NCBI RefSeq assembly: GCF_023700745.1
Contig: NZ_JAMPYG010000003.1
Location: 224,509-288,508, forward strand
Origin: Rhodoferax sp.
GTDB lineage: Bacteria > Pseudomonadota > Gammaproteobacteria > Burkholderiales > Burkholderiaceae_C
Length of the DNA stretch: 64,000 bases
Direction of reading: 5' to 3'
Position numbers and translations under genes: made by a program. Shown piece by piece: positions 9,013-17,563 of the stretch. Position 1 is the stretch's first letter. The number at the start of each line of letters is the position of its first letter. The notes under the pieces were generated by a model. The model saw only the letters and a list, made by a program, of their open reading frames with translations, ran no database searches and was not told the DNA's origin.

Positions 9013-9420
9013 TCAATCCGGCGCCTGCTGCTCGCCGTCGATGTACAACCAGCGTCCGTCCTCAAAGACAAAGCGGCTGAGCTCGTGCATGCGCCCACCA
9101 CGCCCGTTGTCGCGGTAACGCGCGACAAACTCCACCACCCCTGCGTCGCCCGAGGCCTGGGCGTGGCGCACCTCCAGCCCGAGCCATTTGAGCGGCGGCA
9201 GTTCCAGCTCGCCGGGTGATGTGGACGGGTGCCAGGTGGCCAGCAGGTAGTCGATCAGGCCCAGCCCGTAGGCGCTGTAACGCGAGCGCATCAGCGCCTC
9301 GGGAGTCGGGGCGTGCAGGCCCTGCGCCCAACCCGCATGCCAGCGGCCACAACAATCGCCATAGGGCAAGCCGCTGTCACAGGGGCAGGCGGCGTGGACG
9401 GCAAGAACGTTCTTTTTCAT
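9013..9420 (-). CDS. YchJ family protein (SEC-C-type zinc motif)
   Basis: 135 residues from the ATG at 9420; longer in-frame starts exist but the family begins at this short N-terminus. CPCDSGLPYGDCCGRWH near the N-terminus is a SEC-C-like cysteine cluster expected to bind zinc, followed by the YchJ core ALMRSRYSAYGLGLIDYLLATWHPS and FVARYRDNGRGGRMHELSRFVFEDGRWLYIDG, an NTF2-like fold. No catalytic role is established for the family. It ends 16 bases from the convergent kinase gene. Function remains unassigned. Confidence 0.85.
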   Translation of the reverse strand: MKKNVLAVHAACPCDSGLPYGDCCGRWHAGWAQGLHAPTPEALMRSRYSAYGLGLIDYLLATWHPSTSPGELELPPLKWLGLEVRHAQASGDAGVVEFVARYRDNGRGGRMHELSRFVFEDGRWLYIDGEQQAPD

Positions 9421-9533
9421 GGCGGCAATGGTAACGGGGCGGGTTCTTGCTGCGTTGACTGGGGGAATCGTAAACTTGTTGCCAACCATGACGATTCCTT
9501 TGCGTAAGCCCATTCACCCAGCGGTTTAGTTTG

Positions 9534-11270
9534 ATGCACGCTTTCTGGAAAACCATTCGCCTGCTGCCTAGCTGGGCACCCGGCTTGTCCACCTTGCTGA
9601 ACTACCAGTCCGCCTGGTTGCTCCGTGATCTGGTGGCGGGCCTGGCGCTCACCGCCATCCTGGTGCCGGTGGGCATGGGTTATGCCGAAGCCTCGGGTCT
9701 GCCCGCCATCCATGGCTTGTACGCCACCCTCATTCCCCTGATCGTGTACGCCATTTTTGGCCCCAGCCGCATTCTGGTGCTGGGCCCCGATTCAACGCTG
9801 ACGGCGGTGATAGCGGCGCTGATCCTGCCGCTGGCCGCTGGCAGTGTCGAGCGCGCCGTGCTGCTGGCGGGCATGCTGGCCATTTTGTCAGGGGTCTGCT
9901 CCATGCTGATCGGGCTGGCCCGCCTGGGCCTGCTGGCCGACCTGCTGTCCAAACCCATCCGGATTGGCTTTTTGAACGCCATCGCCCTGACCGTGCTGGT
10001 CGGGCAATTGCCAAAAATACTGGGTATTCCAGCCACGTCGGGCGGCTTGTTTGACCAGTTGGTCCATCTGCTGCAAAACCTGGTCAGCGGGCAGAGCAAT
10101 CTGGTGGCGCTGTTGACCGGTTGCACCAGTCTGGCCCTGATTCTGCTGCTGGCGCGTAGTCGGCCACGCTGGCCCGGCCTGTTGCTGGTGGTGCTGCTGG
10201 CCACGGGCGTTTCGGCTTGGTTCGACCTGGCAGACACGGCCCATTTGTCCGTGCTGGGTCGGCTGCCGCAAGGCCTGCCGCACTGGCGGTTTCCCCTGGT
10301 GTCCTGGCACGACGTGCTGCAATTGCTGCCCGGCGCCATCATGATTTCCCTGCTGTCGTTCACCGATACCAGTGTGTTGTCGCGCGCGCTGGCGCAACGT
10401 GGTGGCTACCGCGTCAGTCAGAGCCAGGAGATGGTGGCGCTGGGCCTGGCCAATATCGCCACCGGACTGGCTCAGGGTTTCGCCATCAGCAGCAGCGCCT
10501 CGCGCACCCCGGTGGCTGAAGCCGCCGGGGCCAAAACCCAGGTGACCGGTCTGGTGGGTGCGCTGGCTATTGCCCTGCTGCTGGTCTGGGGCACCGGATG
10601 GCTGCAGAGTCTGCCCAACGCCGTGCTGGGCGCCGTGGTGATTGCTGCCTGCCTGTCATTTGCCGATGTGGCGGGCATGCGGCAGATGTACCGGCAGCGC
10701 AAAGTGGAATTTGCCCTGTCGCTGACCAGCTTTGTCGGCGTCGCTCTGATCGGCGTGATCGAAGGTATTTTCATCACCCTGGCAATGACCATGCTGGTGT
10801 TACTGTGGAACGCTTGGCACCCTTACTTTGCGGTGCTGGCGCGCGTGGACCGCACCAAGGGTTACCACGACATCACCCGGCACCCCGAGGGCCGGCGCGT
10901 GCCCGGCCTGGTCCTGTTCCGCTGGGATGCACAACTCTTTTTTGCCAACGGCGAAATTTTTCAGGAACAGGTGCAGCGCGCCATTGCGACTGCACCCACC
11001 CCGACGCGGCGCCTGGTAGTGGTGGCCGATGCCATTACCGACATCGACATCACGGCCGCCGACATGCTGGCCAGCCTGTACCTCGACCTGAAACAGCAGG
11101 GCATCGAGCTGTGGTTTGCCGGACTCAAGGGCCAGGTGAAAGACCGGCTGAAAAATTACGGCACGCTGGACCTGATCGGCCACGACATTTTTGCTCCCAC
11201 CGTGGGCAATGCGGTCAACCTTTACCGGACCCACCATGCCGTGGACTGGAAGGATTGGGATGAGGTGTGA
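9534..11270 (+). CDS. SulP/SLC26-type inorganic anion transporter with STAS domain
   Basis: 578 residues from the ATG at 9534; a TTG immediately before it is a less likely start. The first ~400 residues are strongly hydrophobic with 10-14 membrane spans and contain the SulP stretches DLVAGLALTAILVPVGMGYAEASGLP, GLYATLIP and LGPDSTLTAVIAA. The C-terminus (about 440-565) is a cytoplasmic STAS domain with DAITDIDITAADML. Members carry sulfate, bicarbonate or dicarboxylates; the substrate cannot be told from sequence alone. The end overlaps the convergent radical-SAM gene by 56 bases. Confidence 0.9.
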   Translation: MHAFWKTIRLLPSWAPGLSTLLNYQSAWLLRDLVAGLALTAILVPVGMGYAEASGLPAIHGLYATLIPLIVYAIFGPSRILVLGPDSTLTAVIAALILPLAAGSVERAVLLAGMLAILSGVCSMLIGLARLGLLADLLSKPIRIGFLNAIALTVLVGQLPKILGIPATSGGLFDQLVHLLQNLVSGQSNLVALLTGCTSLALILLLARSRPRWPGLLLVVLLATGVSAWFDLADTAHLSVLGRLPQGLPHWRFPLVSWHDVLQLLPGAIMISLLSFTDTSVLSRALAQRGGYRVSQSQEMVALGLANIATGLAQGFAISSSASRTPVAEAAGAKTQVTGLVGALAIALLLVWGTGWLQSLPNAVLGAVVIAACLSFADVAGMRQMYRQRKVEFALSLTSFVGVALIGVIEGIFITLAMTMLVLLWNAWHPYFAVLARVDRTKGYHDITRHPEGRRVPGLVLFRWDAQLFFANGEIFQEQVQRAIATAPTPTRRLVVVADAITDIDITAADMLASLYLDLKQQGIELWFAGLKGQVKDRLKNYGTLDLIGHDIFAPTVGNAVNLYRTHHAVDWKDWDEV

Positions 11271-12879
11271 GTTCGCGGTGGCGGTGCTGCCGGGTGGCCA
11301 GCGTGCGGCCGGCCTTGTCGGGGGACGCTGTGCGCCTGGGCAACAGGCCGTGCAGCGCCTTGGGGTTGGCGCGTGCGCCGCTCGCCAGGTAGTCTGCCAG
11401 CAGGGCCTGGCGCACCAAGGCTGGCGACAGGCTGATGCTGAGGTAGTCAAACAAGGCATCCACCAGCGCCTCGGGCGTCAGCCGGTGCGTGCTGCCCTGG
11501 CGCTGCCACAGCCAGCTTGAGAACGCCATGAAACGCCAGAACGGCGACACCACAGCGCTGCCATCAACCGGTGAGGGGTGCAGCAGCAGTGAAAGCGTCT
11601 GCGCGAAACGGCCGGAATTGGCCAGCAGTTCCCAATAGCGCGCCAAGCGACCAAAGCGCTGCAACGTGGCGGCGTCAACCACCCCGGTGTGCTGCACGGT
11701 GTAGGGCGGCTCCGGCGCGTAAACCATGCCATGTGCCGCGCTGTGGCGGGCAATCGGCGCGCCGCACAGACGTTTCAACATGCCAAGCTGGATTTCGTGC
11801 GGTCCAATCGCCAGCAGCCGGTCAAAGCCGTCGGCAAAACTTTGCAGGGTTTCCCCGGGCAGGCCAAAAATCAGGTCGACATGCAGGTGTGCATGGGTGT
11901 GGGCCAGCAGCCAGCGCAGGTTGGACTCGGTGGCGTCGTTGTCCTGACGCCGCGAGATGGTTTGCTGCACCGCCACGTTGAAGCTTTGTACGCCGACTTC
12001 CAACTGCAGCACGCCCGGCGGAAACTGCGCCAGCATGGCCCGCAGGCGCTCGGGCAGGTGGTCGGGGATGACCTCGAAGTGCAAGAACAGTTGCACGCTT
12101 GCCGGGGCATTGGACGGTGGCAGCCGATCCAAAAAAAATTGCAGGATACGCACCGAATGCTCAATCTTCAGATTGAAGGTGCGATCGACAAACTTGAAGG
12201 TGCGCGCGCCGCGCTGGTGCAAAACATCCAGCGCCGCCAGCACCCGGTCCAGCTCAAAAGCCCAGGCGGTCTTGTCGAGCGCGCTCAGGCAAAACTCGCA
12301 CTTGAACGGGCAACCGCGCGAAGCCTCCACGTACAGCAGGCGGTGCGCCAGATCGGCATCGCTGTATTCGCCGTAGGGCAAGTTCAGCTCGGCCAGCGGC
12401 GGCTGCTCGCCGGGAATGATTTTCATGAGCGGCTGCGGACCATGCAGCAGCGCGCGGCAGAGTTTGGCAAAACTCACGTCGCCCCAGCCGGTGATCACAT
12501 GGTCGGCCAATGAGGTGATGGTTTGTTGCCCGGTCTCATGGCTCACCTCCGGCCCGCCCAGCACCAGCTTGAGGTCGGGCCGCGCGGCCTTGAGCAGACG
12601 GATCAGCTCGGTGGTTTGCGTCACGTTCCAGATGTACACGCCAAAACCCACTATCTGCGGTGTCGCTTCTGCCGCCGGCCCCAGCGTGGCCAGCAGGTCC
12701 GCCACCACATCCTGCGCGGGCCGGGAAATCGTGTACTCGCGCAGCACGGTCAACGCGCGCAAGCCCGCGCCGCCATGCCGGTCAAGATTGGCCAGCAGGT
12801 AACGCAAGCCCAGCGAGGCGTGGATGTAGCGTGCGTTGAGCGTGACCAGCACGATGCGCGGACAAGCAGTTGGGTTCAT
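11215..12879 (-). CDS. B12-binding-domain radical SAM protein (DUF4080 type)
   Basis: 554 residues. The N-terminal ~170 residues form a cobalamin-binding-like Rossmann domain (IVLVTLNARYIHASLGLRYLLANL, VGFGVYIWNV, LVLGGPEVSHE). The radical-SAM core carries the CxxxCxxC cluster motif in SRGCPFKCEFCLSALDKT and the GLPGET motif in DLIFGLPGETLQSF. A C-terminal DUF4080-like region follows. It is expected to hold a 4Fe-4S cluster and perform a radical methylation or similar reaction; the substrate is unknown. Its 3' end overlaps sulP on the other strand. Confidence 0.85.
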   Translation of the reverse strand: MNPTACPRIVLVTLNARYIHASLGLRYLLANLDRHGGAGLRALTVLREYTISRPAQDVVADLLATLGPAAEATPQIVGFGVYIWNVTQTTELIRLLKAARPDLKLVLGGPEVSHETGQQTITSLADHVITGWGDVSFAKLCRALLHGPQPLMKIIPGEQPPLAELNLPYGEYSDADLAHRLLYVEASRGCPFKCEFCLSALDKTAWAFELDRVLAALDVLHQRGARTFKFVDRTFNLKIEHSVRILQFFLDRLPPSNAPASVQLFLHFEVIPDHLPERLRAMLAQFPPGVLQLEVGVQSFNVAVQQTISRRQDNDATESNLRWLLAHTHAHLHVDLIFGLPGETLQSFADGFDRLLAIGPHEIQLGMLKRLCGAPIARHSAAHGMVYAPEPPYTVQHTGVVDAATLQRFGRLARYWELLANSGRFAQTLSLLLHPSPVDGSAVVSPFWRFMAFSSWLWQRQGSTHRLTPEALVDALFDYLSISLSPALVRQALLADYLASGARANPKALHGLLPRRTASPDKAGRTLATRQHRHRELTPHPNPSSPRHGGSGKG

Positions 12880-12979
12880 GCCGGCAATGGTAGCAAGTGA
12901 CCGGAATGGACACCAACGCCATCACCTGGCCCCATTGCGCGAAAATGCACAGCTCAACCATTCACCTCACCACACACCC

Positions 12980-13456
12980 ATGAAAATCGAAAAAGACACC
13001 GTTGTCACCCTGCGCTACAAAGTGGCCGACGCCCAGGGCAAGCTGCTTGAAGAAGCGAAAGAACCGATGGCCTACCTGCACGGCGGCTACGGCAATACCC
13101 TGGCCAAAATCGAGGCCGCGCTGGACGGCCAGACCGTGGGCTACCAGACCAATCTGCTGCTGCAACCCGAAGACGCCTTCGGCCTGCGCGACGAGAGCCT
13201 GGCGCAAACCATGCCGCGCCGCGACTTTCCGCCGGGCGTGAAGGTGGGCGGCCAATTGCAGGGCCGCACCGCCGATGGCCGCGACCAGGTGTTCCATGTG
13301 GTCAAGATCAAGGGCGACACGGTGCTACTCGACGGCAATCACCCCTGGGCTGGCAAAGTGCTGCGCTTCAGCATCAAAGTGACCGACGTGCGCAAAGCTG
13401 CGCCCGAAGAACTGGCCCACGGCCATGTGCATGGAGCGCACGGGCATCAGCATTAA
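12980..13456 (+). CDS. slyD: FKBP-type peptidyl-prolyl isomerase, SlyD-like
   Basis: 158 residues from the ATG at 12980, which fits the family start (KIEKDTVVTLRYKV). The chain has the split FKBP domain with an inserted chaperone flap (roughly residues 70-120) typical of SlyD: LHGGYGNTLAKIEAALDGQTVG, LLLQPEDAFGLRDESL. The C-terminus is a short histidine-rich tail (HGHVHGAHGHQH) that could bind nickel or other metal, shorter than in E. coli SlyD. It likely helps folding of slow-proline proteins and perhaps metallocentre assembly. Confidence 0.88.
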   Translation: MKIEKDTVVTLRYKVADAQGKLLEEAKEPMAYLHGGYGNTLAKIEAALDGQTVGYQTNLLLQPEDAFGLRDESLAQTMPRRDFPPGVKVGGQLQGRTADGRDQVFHVVKIKGDTVLLDGNHPWAGKVLRFSIKVTDVRKAAPEELAHGHVHGAHGHQH

Positions 13457-13472
13457 CGGCTGACGACAATGA

Positions 13473-13947
13473 CCTGCTGGGCCGCAACTGGCGCAAGAAT
13501 TTGGCCGGGGCTTTGAGTCGTGCAACCTGCGCGGCAGGGTGAGGTTTGTCGAGAGCTTTCCCGATGCGGCAATTGTGTCAACACTGTCGACACAATTGAG
13601 CTGGAGCCACATGGTCGCCATCGTGGCACTCAAAACCCCGCAAGTCCGCCAGTTTTACGCAAGCCAAGCCGCGCAAGACGGCTGGAGCGTGCGCACGCTG
13701 GCGCATCAGATCGAGCGCATCGCGGGAAGCTCCCTTCACCGCTCAGGCACCCATCACCGTTCGGGCTGAGCCTGTCGAAGCCTCGGGCACCAGCCCCGCC
13801 CAAGTCTTCAAAGACCCGTATTTTCTTGACTTTTTGGGCCTACGCCAAGGCTACGACGAGGCTGACCTGGAGGCCGCCCCCGACAAGGCCCATTTCATCA
13901 GGCTGGTATCGCAAGAGTTCGCTGCCTTGCAGCCTGGGAACGTCTAA
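13473..13947 (+). pseudogene. Remnant of a DUF1016 (YhcG-type PDDEXK) nuclease gene
   Basis: Two pieces in different frames match the N-terminal DUF1016 domain. The first (about 13473-13747) reads AQEFGRGFESCNL, then LSTQLSWSHMVAIVALK and RQFYASQAAQDGWSVRTLAHQI. The second (about 13783-13947, +1 relative to the first) reads VFKDPYFLDFLGLRQGYDEADLE and ends in a stop. Between them lie a deletion and a short dispersed repeat. The start and the whole PDDEXK nuclease domain are missing, so no functional protein is expected. The identification rests on remembered family motifs; a profile search would settle it. Confidence 0.7.
13757..13782 (+). repeat. Short dispersed REP-like element inside the DUF1016 remnant
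   Basis: The 26 bases from 13757 contain the core TTCGGGCTGAGCCTGTCGAA, a sequence resembling small repeats scattered through many proteobacterial genomes in versions reading TTCG..CTGAGC.TGTCGAA. It sits exactly where the two frames of the dead DUF1016 gene part, which suggests that its arrival, or a deletion at it, broke the gene. Only one copy is seen in this window, so the dispersed nature is from general knowledge. Confidence 0.5.
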
Positions 13948-14028
13948 TCTAAATTAATCGCCAAAACAGGCGATCCCTTACCATCACCTATTCCCATTTC
14001 GCCCTTACCGGGCCCCCACGGAGAATTT

Positions 14029-14409
14029 ATGTTCAGTCATATGATGCTTGGTACCAATGACCTTGAGGTCTCGAAGAAGTTTTACGACGCGGTGCTCGGC
14101 ACGCTGGGTATTGGCCCAGGGGTTGCCAACAAGAACCGTTATTTCTACCACAGCCCCACCGGCTCGTTTGCCATCACCACGCCGGTCAATGGCAAGCCGG
14201 CAACGCACGGCAATGGCAGCACCATCGGGTTTAACGCGACGTCCGCAGAGCAAGTGGATGCATTCCACGCCGCCGGCGTTGCCAACGGCGGCACCACTTG
14301 TGAAGACCCACCGGGGTTTCGCGAAGGCGGGGCGGTCAAGCTCTACTTGGCGTATGTGCGTGACCCCGACGGCAACAAGCTTTGCGCATTGCACCGGCCA
14401 GCTAAATAG
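14029..14409 (+). CDS. VOC (glyoxalase-like) family protein
   Basis: 126 residues. The start ATG is preceded by a GGAG-like site (cacggagaattt). The fold signature is two beta-alpha-beta-beta-beta units: FSHMMLGTNDLEVSKKFYDAVLGTLGIG at the N-terminus and GTTCEDPPGFREGG...YLAYVRDPDGNKLCALH at the C-terminus. H3 or H4-like positions and the C-terminal region offer metal ligands typical of the superfamily. Members range from lyases to resistance proteins, so the reaction cannot be named. It stands alone between the nuclease remnant and the DTW gene. Confidence 0.85.
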   Translation: MFSHMMLGTNDLEVSKKFYDAVLGTLGIGPGVANKNRYFYHSPTGSFAITTPVNGKPATHGNGSTIGFNATSAEQVDAFHAAGVANGGTTCEDPPGFREGGAVKLYLAYVRDPDGNKLCALHRPAK

Positions 14410-14434
14410 ACCAGAGCACGCCATCGCTGAACCC

Positions 14435-15184
14435 ATGACCCACGCCGTCTTCCGCTTGCGTAGCGCCCGCCTGGCGCGTGCCGTGAAACCTTTTCGCACC
14501 CGGGGTGGCCCCAGCGAGCGCTGCCCGGGTTGCCGGGTGATGCACAGCCATTGCCTGTGCACCTTGCGCCCCAATGTGCCCACGCGCGCCGGCATGTGCC
14601 TGCTGATGGCCGACATCGAGCCGCTCAAGCCCAGCAACACCGGTTGGCTGATTGCCGATGTGGTGACCGACACCTTTGCGTTTGGCTGGGCCCGCACTTC
14701 GGTGGACCCCGACTTGCTGACCCTGCTGGCTGACCCGCAGTGGCAGCCCTATGTGGTGTTCCCGGGCGAGTTTGTCGCGCCCGAACGAATGGTCACCGCG
14801 CTGCTGCCGGCCGTGGCCACCGAGGGGCATCCGGCCAAACGCCCGCTGTTTGTGCTGCTGGACGCCACCTGGAGTGAGGCCGGCAAGATGTTTCGCAAAA
14901 GCCCCTATCTGAACCACTTGCCGGTGCTCAGCCTCCACCCGGAGCAGATCTCCAACTACCGCCTGCGCCGCTCCACCCGCGCCGACCACTTTTGCACTTC
15001 CGAGGTGGGCGCCCTGTGCCTGGCCCTGGCGGGTGAGCCGCATGCGGCTGAGGTGCTGGACGCTTACCTGGAGGTGTTTACCCACCACTACCTGCAGGCC
15101 AAAAACCAGCAGCCGGTCGGTTGGGAAGATGCGGCGCACCTGCGGCTGCGGGATTTGTCATTTGGCGCCACGCCCTCGCTGTGA
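14435..15184 (+). CDS. DTW-domain tRNA-uridine aminocarboxypropyltransferase
   Basis: 249 residues from the ATG at 14435; longer starts would overlap the VOC gene. The N-terminus has the zinc-knuckle CPGCRVMHSHCLC, and the DTW motif appears as LLDATWSEAGKM, with LSLHPEQISNYRLRRSTRADHFCTSEVGA further on. DTW enzymes (TapT and its relatives) transfer the aminocarboxypropyl group of SAM to a uridine of tRNA (acp3U). The motif here reads DATW instead of DTW, a common variant. The exact uridine modified is not predictable. Confidence 0.85.
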   Translation: MTHAVFRLRSARLARAVKPFRTRGGPSERCPGCRVMHSHCLCTLRPNVPTRAGMCLLMADIEPLKPSNTGWLIADVVTDTFAFGWARTSVDPDLLTLLADPQWQPYVVFPGEFVAPERMVTALLPAVATEGHPAKRPLFVLLDATWSEAGKMFRKSPYLNHLPVLSLHPEQISNYRLRRSTRADHFCTSEVGALCLALAGEPHAAEVLDAYLEVFTHHYLQAKNQQPVGWEDAAHLRLRDLSFGATPSL

Positions 15185-15309
15185 ATGGCATCAATTGCAA
15201 TGAAATGCGTTCAGAACAGCCTTCGTCGCGAGGGCGCAACTCCTACAAAGTCAAAACAGCCATACCGCTCACCGGGTGACAATCGCTACCCAACACAAAG
15301 AGCTGCCAC

Positions 15310-15576
15310 ATGACCCAAGACCGGAACCCACCCAACGAATTGAATGCGCCGGCGCTGTGCGATGCCTGCGCCGGCATCCAGCGCAACTGGCGCCGCGCGC
15401 CCGGCCATGCCGAACTGATGCAGGGTGTCAACCGCAAGGAGCCGCGCCGCCACGGGGCGGTCACCGTCACCCGCTACGTGTGTGAGCGTTGTGCTGCGGT
15501 CTGGGACTATGAGAACGACAAAAACAACACCCATGCGGGTTGGTCCTTGCTGGGTCACCTCGACCCCGACGCCTGA
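15310..15576 (+). CDS. Small zinc-ribbon-like hypothetical protein
   Basis: 88 residues. Two CxxC pairs, CDAC near residue 15 and CERC near residue 66, could bind one zinc ion. The rest is polar with no signal or membrane segment. I do not recognise a named family. The gene has its own short upstream gap of 125 bases and ends two bases before the convergent ankyrin gene. Confidence 0.6.
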   Translation: MTQDRNPPNELNAPALCDACAGIQRNWRRAPGHAELMQGVNRKEPRRHGAVTVTRYVCERCAAVWDYENDKNNTHAGWSLLGHLDPDA

Positions 15577-15578
15577 TC

Positions 15579-16283
15579 TTATTTTGCCCCGGCCTGCGTC
15601 AGCAGGCTGACCATGGCTGAGTAGCCCCGCGCCTTGGCCAGCGTCAGCGGCGTGTTGCCCTCGCGGTCGGTCAAGCGGGTGCTGGCACCGGCGGCCAGCA
15701 GCGCGCGCACCACTTCCTGATGCCGCGGCCCGCCATTGCCAAGCACGATGGCCTCGATCAGCGCCGTCCAGTGCAGGTTGTTGACATGGTCCAGCGGGGC
15801 ACCGGCGGCAATCAGTTGCCTAATCACGCCATCGTGACCCAGATGGGCCGCCGCGATCAGCGCGGTGCCGTCGTAGCGGCTGGTGGTGAGCCGGGCACTC
15901 GCGCCCAGGCCGAGCAACACACGCAACGTGTCTTCGTCGTCCGCCACCGAGGCGATGGTGACGGCGTCATAACGGTCGTTTTCCAGCAACTCAAGATCGG
16001 CACCGACCTGGGCCAAAGCGCGAATCAGCTCGCGCTGACGGGCGTGGGTGGCAATGTGCACCGCGGTGCGGCCGTACGGGTCACGCGCATTCACATTGGC
16101 GCCTGCGGCCAGCAGTTTTTTGGCTTTGGCCAGGTCGCCCTGATGCGCTGCGGCAAACAAGCCGATGTAGCGAGCCACCTCAGCGGCGCCGGGCGCCACC
16201 TGGGCCTGTGCGGTTGAAGTCAGGCAGGCCATGACCATGAAGGCCGCCATGGGCCATGCCCGCCAATGAGACTTGTTTGCCAT
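15579..16283 (-). CDS. Exported ankyrin-repeat protein
   Basis: 234 residues from the ATG at 16283, chosen because it directly precedes a signal peptide (basic residues, hydrophobic core, QAQA cut site near residue 28). The mature chain holds about five ankyrin repeats: GLFAAAHQGDLAKAKKLLAAGANVNARD, GRTAVHIATHARQRELIRALAQVGADL, YDGTALIAAAHLGHDGVIRQLIAAGAPL and others, ending EGNTPLTLAKARGYSAMVSLL. It should act as a periplasmic protein-binding scaffold. It lies 29 bases downstream of a GlcG-like exported protein on the same strand; the two may be co-transcribed. Confidence 0.85.
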   Translation of the reverse strand: MANKSHWRAWPMAAFMVMACLTSTAQAQVAPGAAEVARYIGLFAAAHQGDLAKAKKLLAAGANVNARDPYGRTAVHIATHARQRELIRALAQVGADLELLENDRYDAVTIASVADDEDTLRVLLGLGASARLTTSRYDGTALIAAAHLGHDGVIRQLIAAGAPLDHVNNLHWTALIEAIVLGNGGPRHQEVVRALLAAGASTRLTDREGNTPLTLAKARGYSAMVSLLTQAGAK

Positions 16284-16312
16284 GGTGTGTCCTCGGGTTG
16301 GGCAGGTACCGT

Positions 16313-16804
16313 TTACTTGAGCATGTCCTGCACGCTGGCGATGCCCGCCATAGCGCATTTTTCGTCCAGATGACCGCCCGGCGCACCGCCCACGCCGACC
16401 GCGCCGATCACTTCGTCACCGACCTTGACCGGCACGCCGCCGCCCAACAGCAGGTAGCCGGGGATCATGGCGACATGGGTGGATGCGGGGTTCTTTTGCA
16501 CGCCTTCCCACATCGCCAGCGTGGTGTTTTTGCCCGAAGCGGAAGTAAATGCCTTGGCCTGGCTGGCGGCCAGCGTGTGCGGGCCGGCGTTGTCGGCACG
16601 GTAAACGGCGCGCACGCCACCGGCGCGATCGACCACGGTGGCGGTCACGTTGAACTTGTCAGCACTGCAGGCCGCCACGGTGGCTGCAGCAATCTTGGTA
16701 GCCAGTTCAAGTGACATGTTTTTTTCGACGCGAACGCTCTGGGCGCTGGCGCCCAGGGTGGCAAGAGACAGGACGAGGGCGGTGGCGCAATGAATGGAAC
16801 GCAT
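16313..16804 (-). CDS. Exported GlcG/HbpS-family heme-binding-like protein (DUF336)
   Basis: 163 residues from the ATG at 16804, preceded by CTGGAG. A signal peptide with cut site after GASA is followed by the GlcG fold: LATKIAAATVAACSADKFNVTATVVDRAGGVRAVYRADNAG and the glycine-rich YLLLGGGVPVKVGDEVIGAVGVGGAPGGHLDEKCA. Family members bind heme (HbpS) or accompany glycolate and other oxidation operons. It is followed on the same strand by an exported ankyrin protein. A heme role is plausible but not shown. Confidence 0.85.
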   Translation of the reverse strand: MRSIHCATALVLSLATLGASAQSVRVEKNMSLELATKIAAATVAACSADKFNVTATVVDRAGGVRAVYRADNAGPHTLAASQAKAFTSASGKNTTLAMWEGVQKNPASTHVAMIPGYLLLGGGVPVKVGDEVIGAVGVGGAPGGHLDEKCAMAGIASVQDMLK

Positions 16805-16936
16805 GGTTTTTCTCCAGAAAATGTGGGTGCTGAAGCAACTGTTCAAACCCTGGCGTAAATGTAGGCAAAGCGGGGCGCGCCGGCGATTCGTGCGGCTACG
16901 CGTCGGGCTCCGTAGAACTACGGAGGGGCCGGTGCA

Positions 16937-17563
16937 TCAGCGATCGGCTTCGGCGGCCAGTGTGGCGTAATGGCGTATCAGGTGCGCCAGGGACTCGACC
17001 TGCAGCTTGGCAAACAGGTTGGCGCGATGGCTTTCCACCGTGCGCGGCGACAGGCCCAGGGCACGGCCGATTTCCTTATTGGTCAGGCCTTCGACGATCA
17101 GCCCCAGCACCTCGCGCTCGCGCTCGGACAACTGCGCGTAGTGCGCACGCGCATGCCGGTCGGCCTGGTGCCGCTCGCGGGAGCGGACATGCAGACGCAC
17201 GGCGTTTTGCAGCGCTTCGAGCAACAGCTCGTCGTCCACCGGCTTTTCCAAAAACTCGGTGGCGCCCGACTTGAAGGCGCGCCGGCACAACTCCACCGTG
17301 CCGTGCCCGGTCAGCATGATGACCGGTTGGTCGACGCCCTGTTCCACCAATTGATCCAGCACGGTCAGGCCGCTGATGCCGGGCATGCGCACGTCAAGCA
17401 CGATGGCGCCAATGCCCTGGCGATCAAAGCTGCGCATGAATTCCTGCGGATCGGCCCAAGTCTGCACGCGCAAGCCCACGGTGCCGATCAACAGCGCCAG
17501 ACCGGCGCGCACGGCGTCGTCGTCGTCAATCAAGTGGATCAAGGGTGACAGCGGTGCGCTCAT
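16937..17563 (-). CDS. FixJ-type response regulator (receiver + LuxR HTH)
   Basis: 208 residues from the ATG at 17563, which overlaps the kinase stop (ATGA). The receiver domain (residues 10-125) has acidic pocket DDDD, phosphoryl aspartate in IVLDVRMPG and lysine in FLEKPVDD. The C-terminal LuxR helix-turn-helix reads LSEREREVLGLIVEGLTNKEIGRALGLSPRTVESHRANLFAKL. It is the output partner of the kinase just upstream, forming a TodT/FixJ-like pair. Target genes are not evident; the AraC and EamA genes nearby are candidates. Confidence 0.92.
   Translation of the reverse strand: MSAPLSPLIHLIDDDDAVRAGLALLIGTVGLRVQTWADPQEFMRSFDRQGIGAIVLDVRMPGISGLTVLDQLVEQGVDQPVIMLTGHGTVELCRRAFKSGATEFLEKPVDDELLLEALQNAVRLHVRSRERHQADRHARAHYAQLSEREREVLGLIVEGLTNKEIGRALGLSPRTVESHRANLFAKLQVESLAHLIRHYATLAAEADR

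Noticed and set aside
15221..15247. Pseudomonas-like REP sequence after the DTW gene
   Set aside because: It resembles part of such repeats, but has no clear inverted partner and a single copy.
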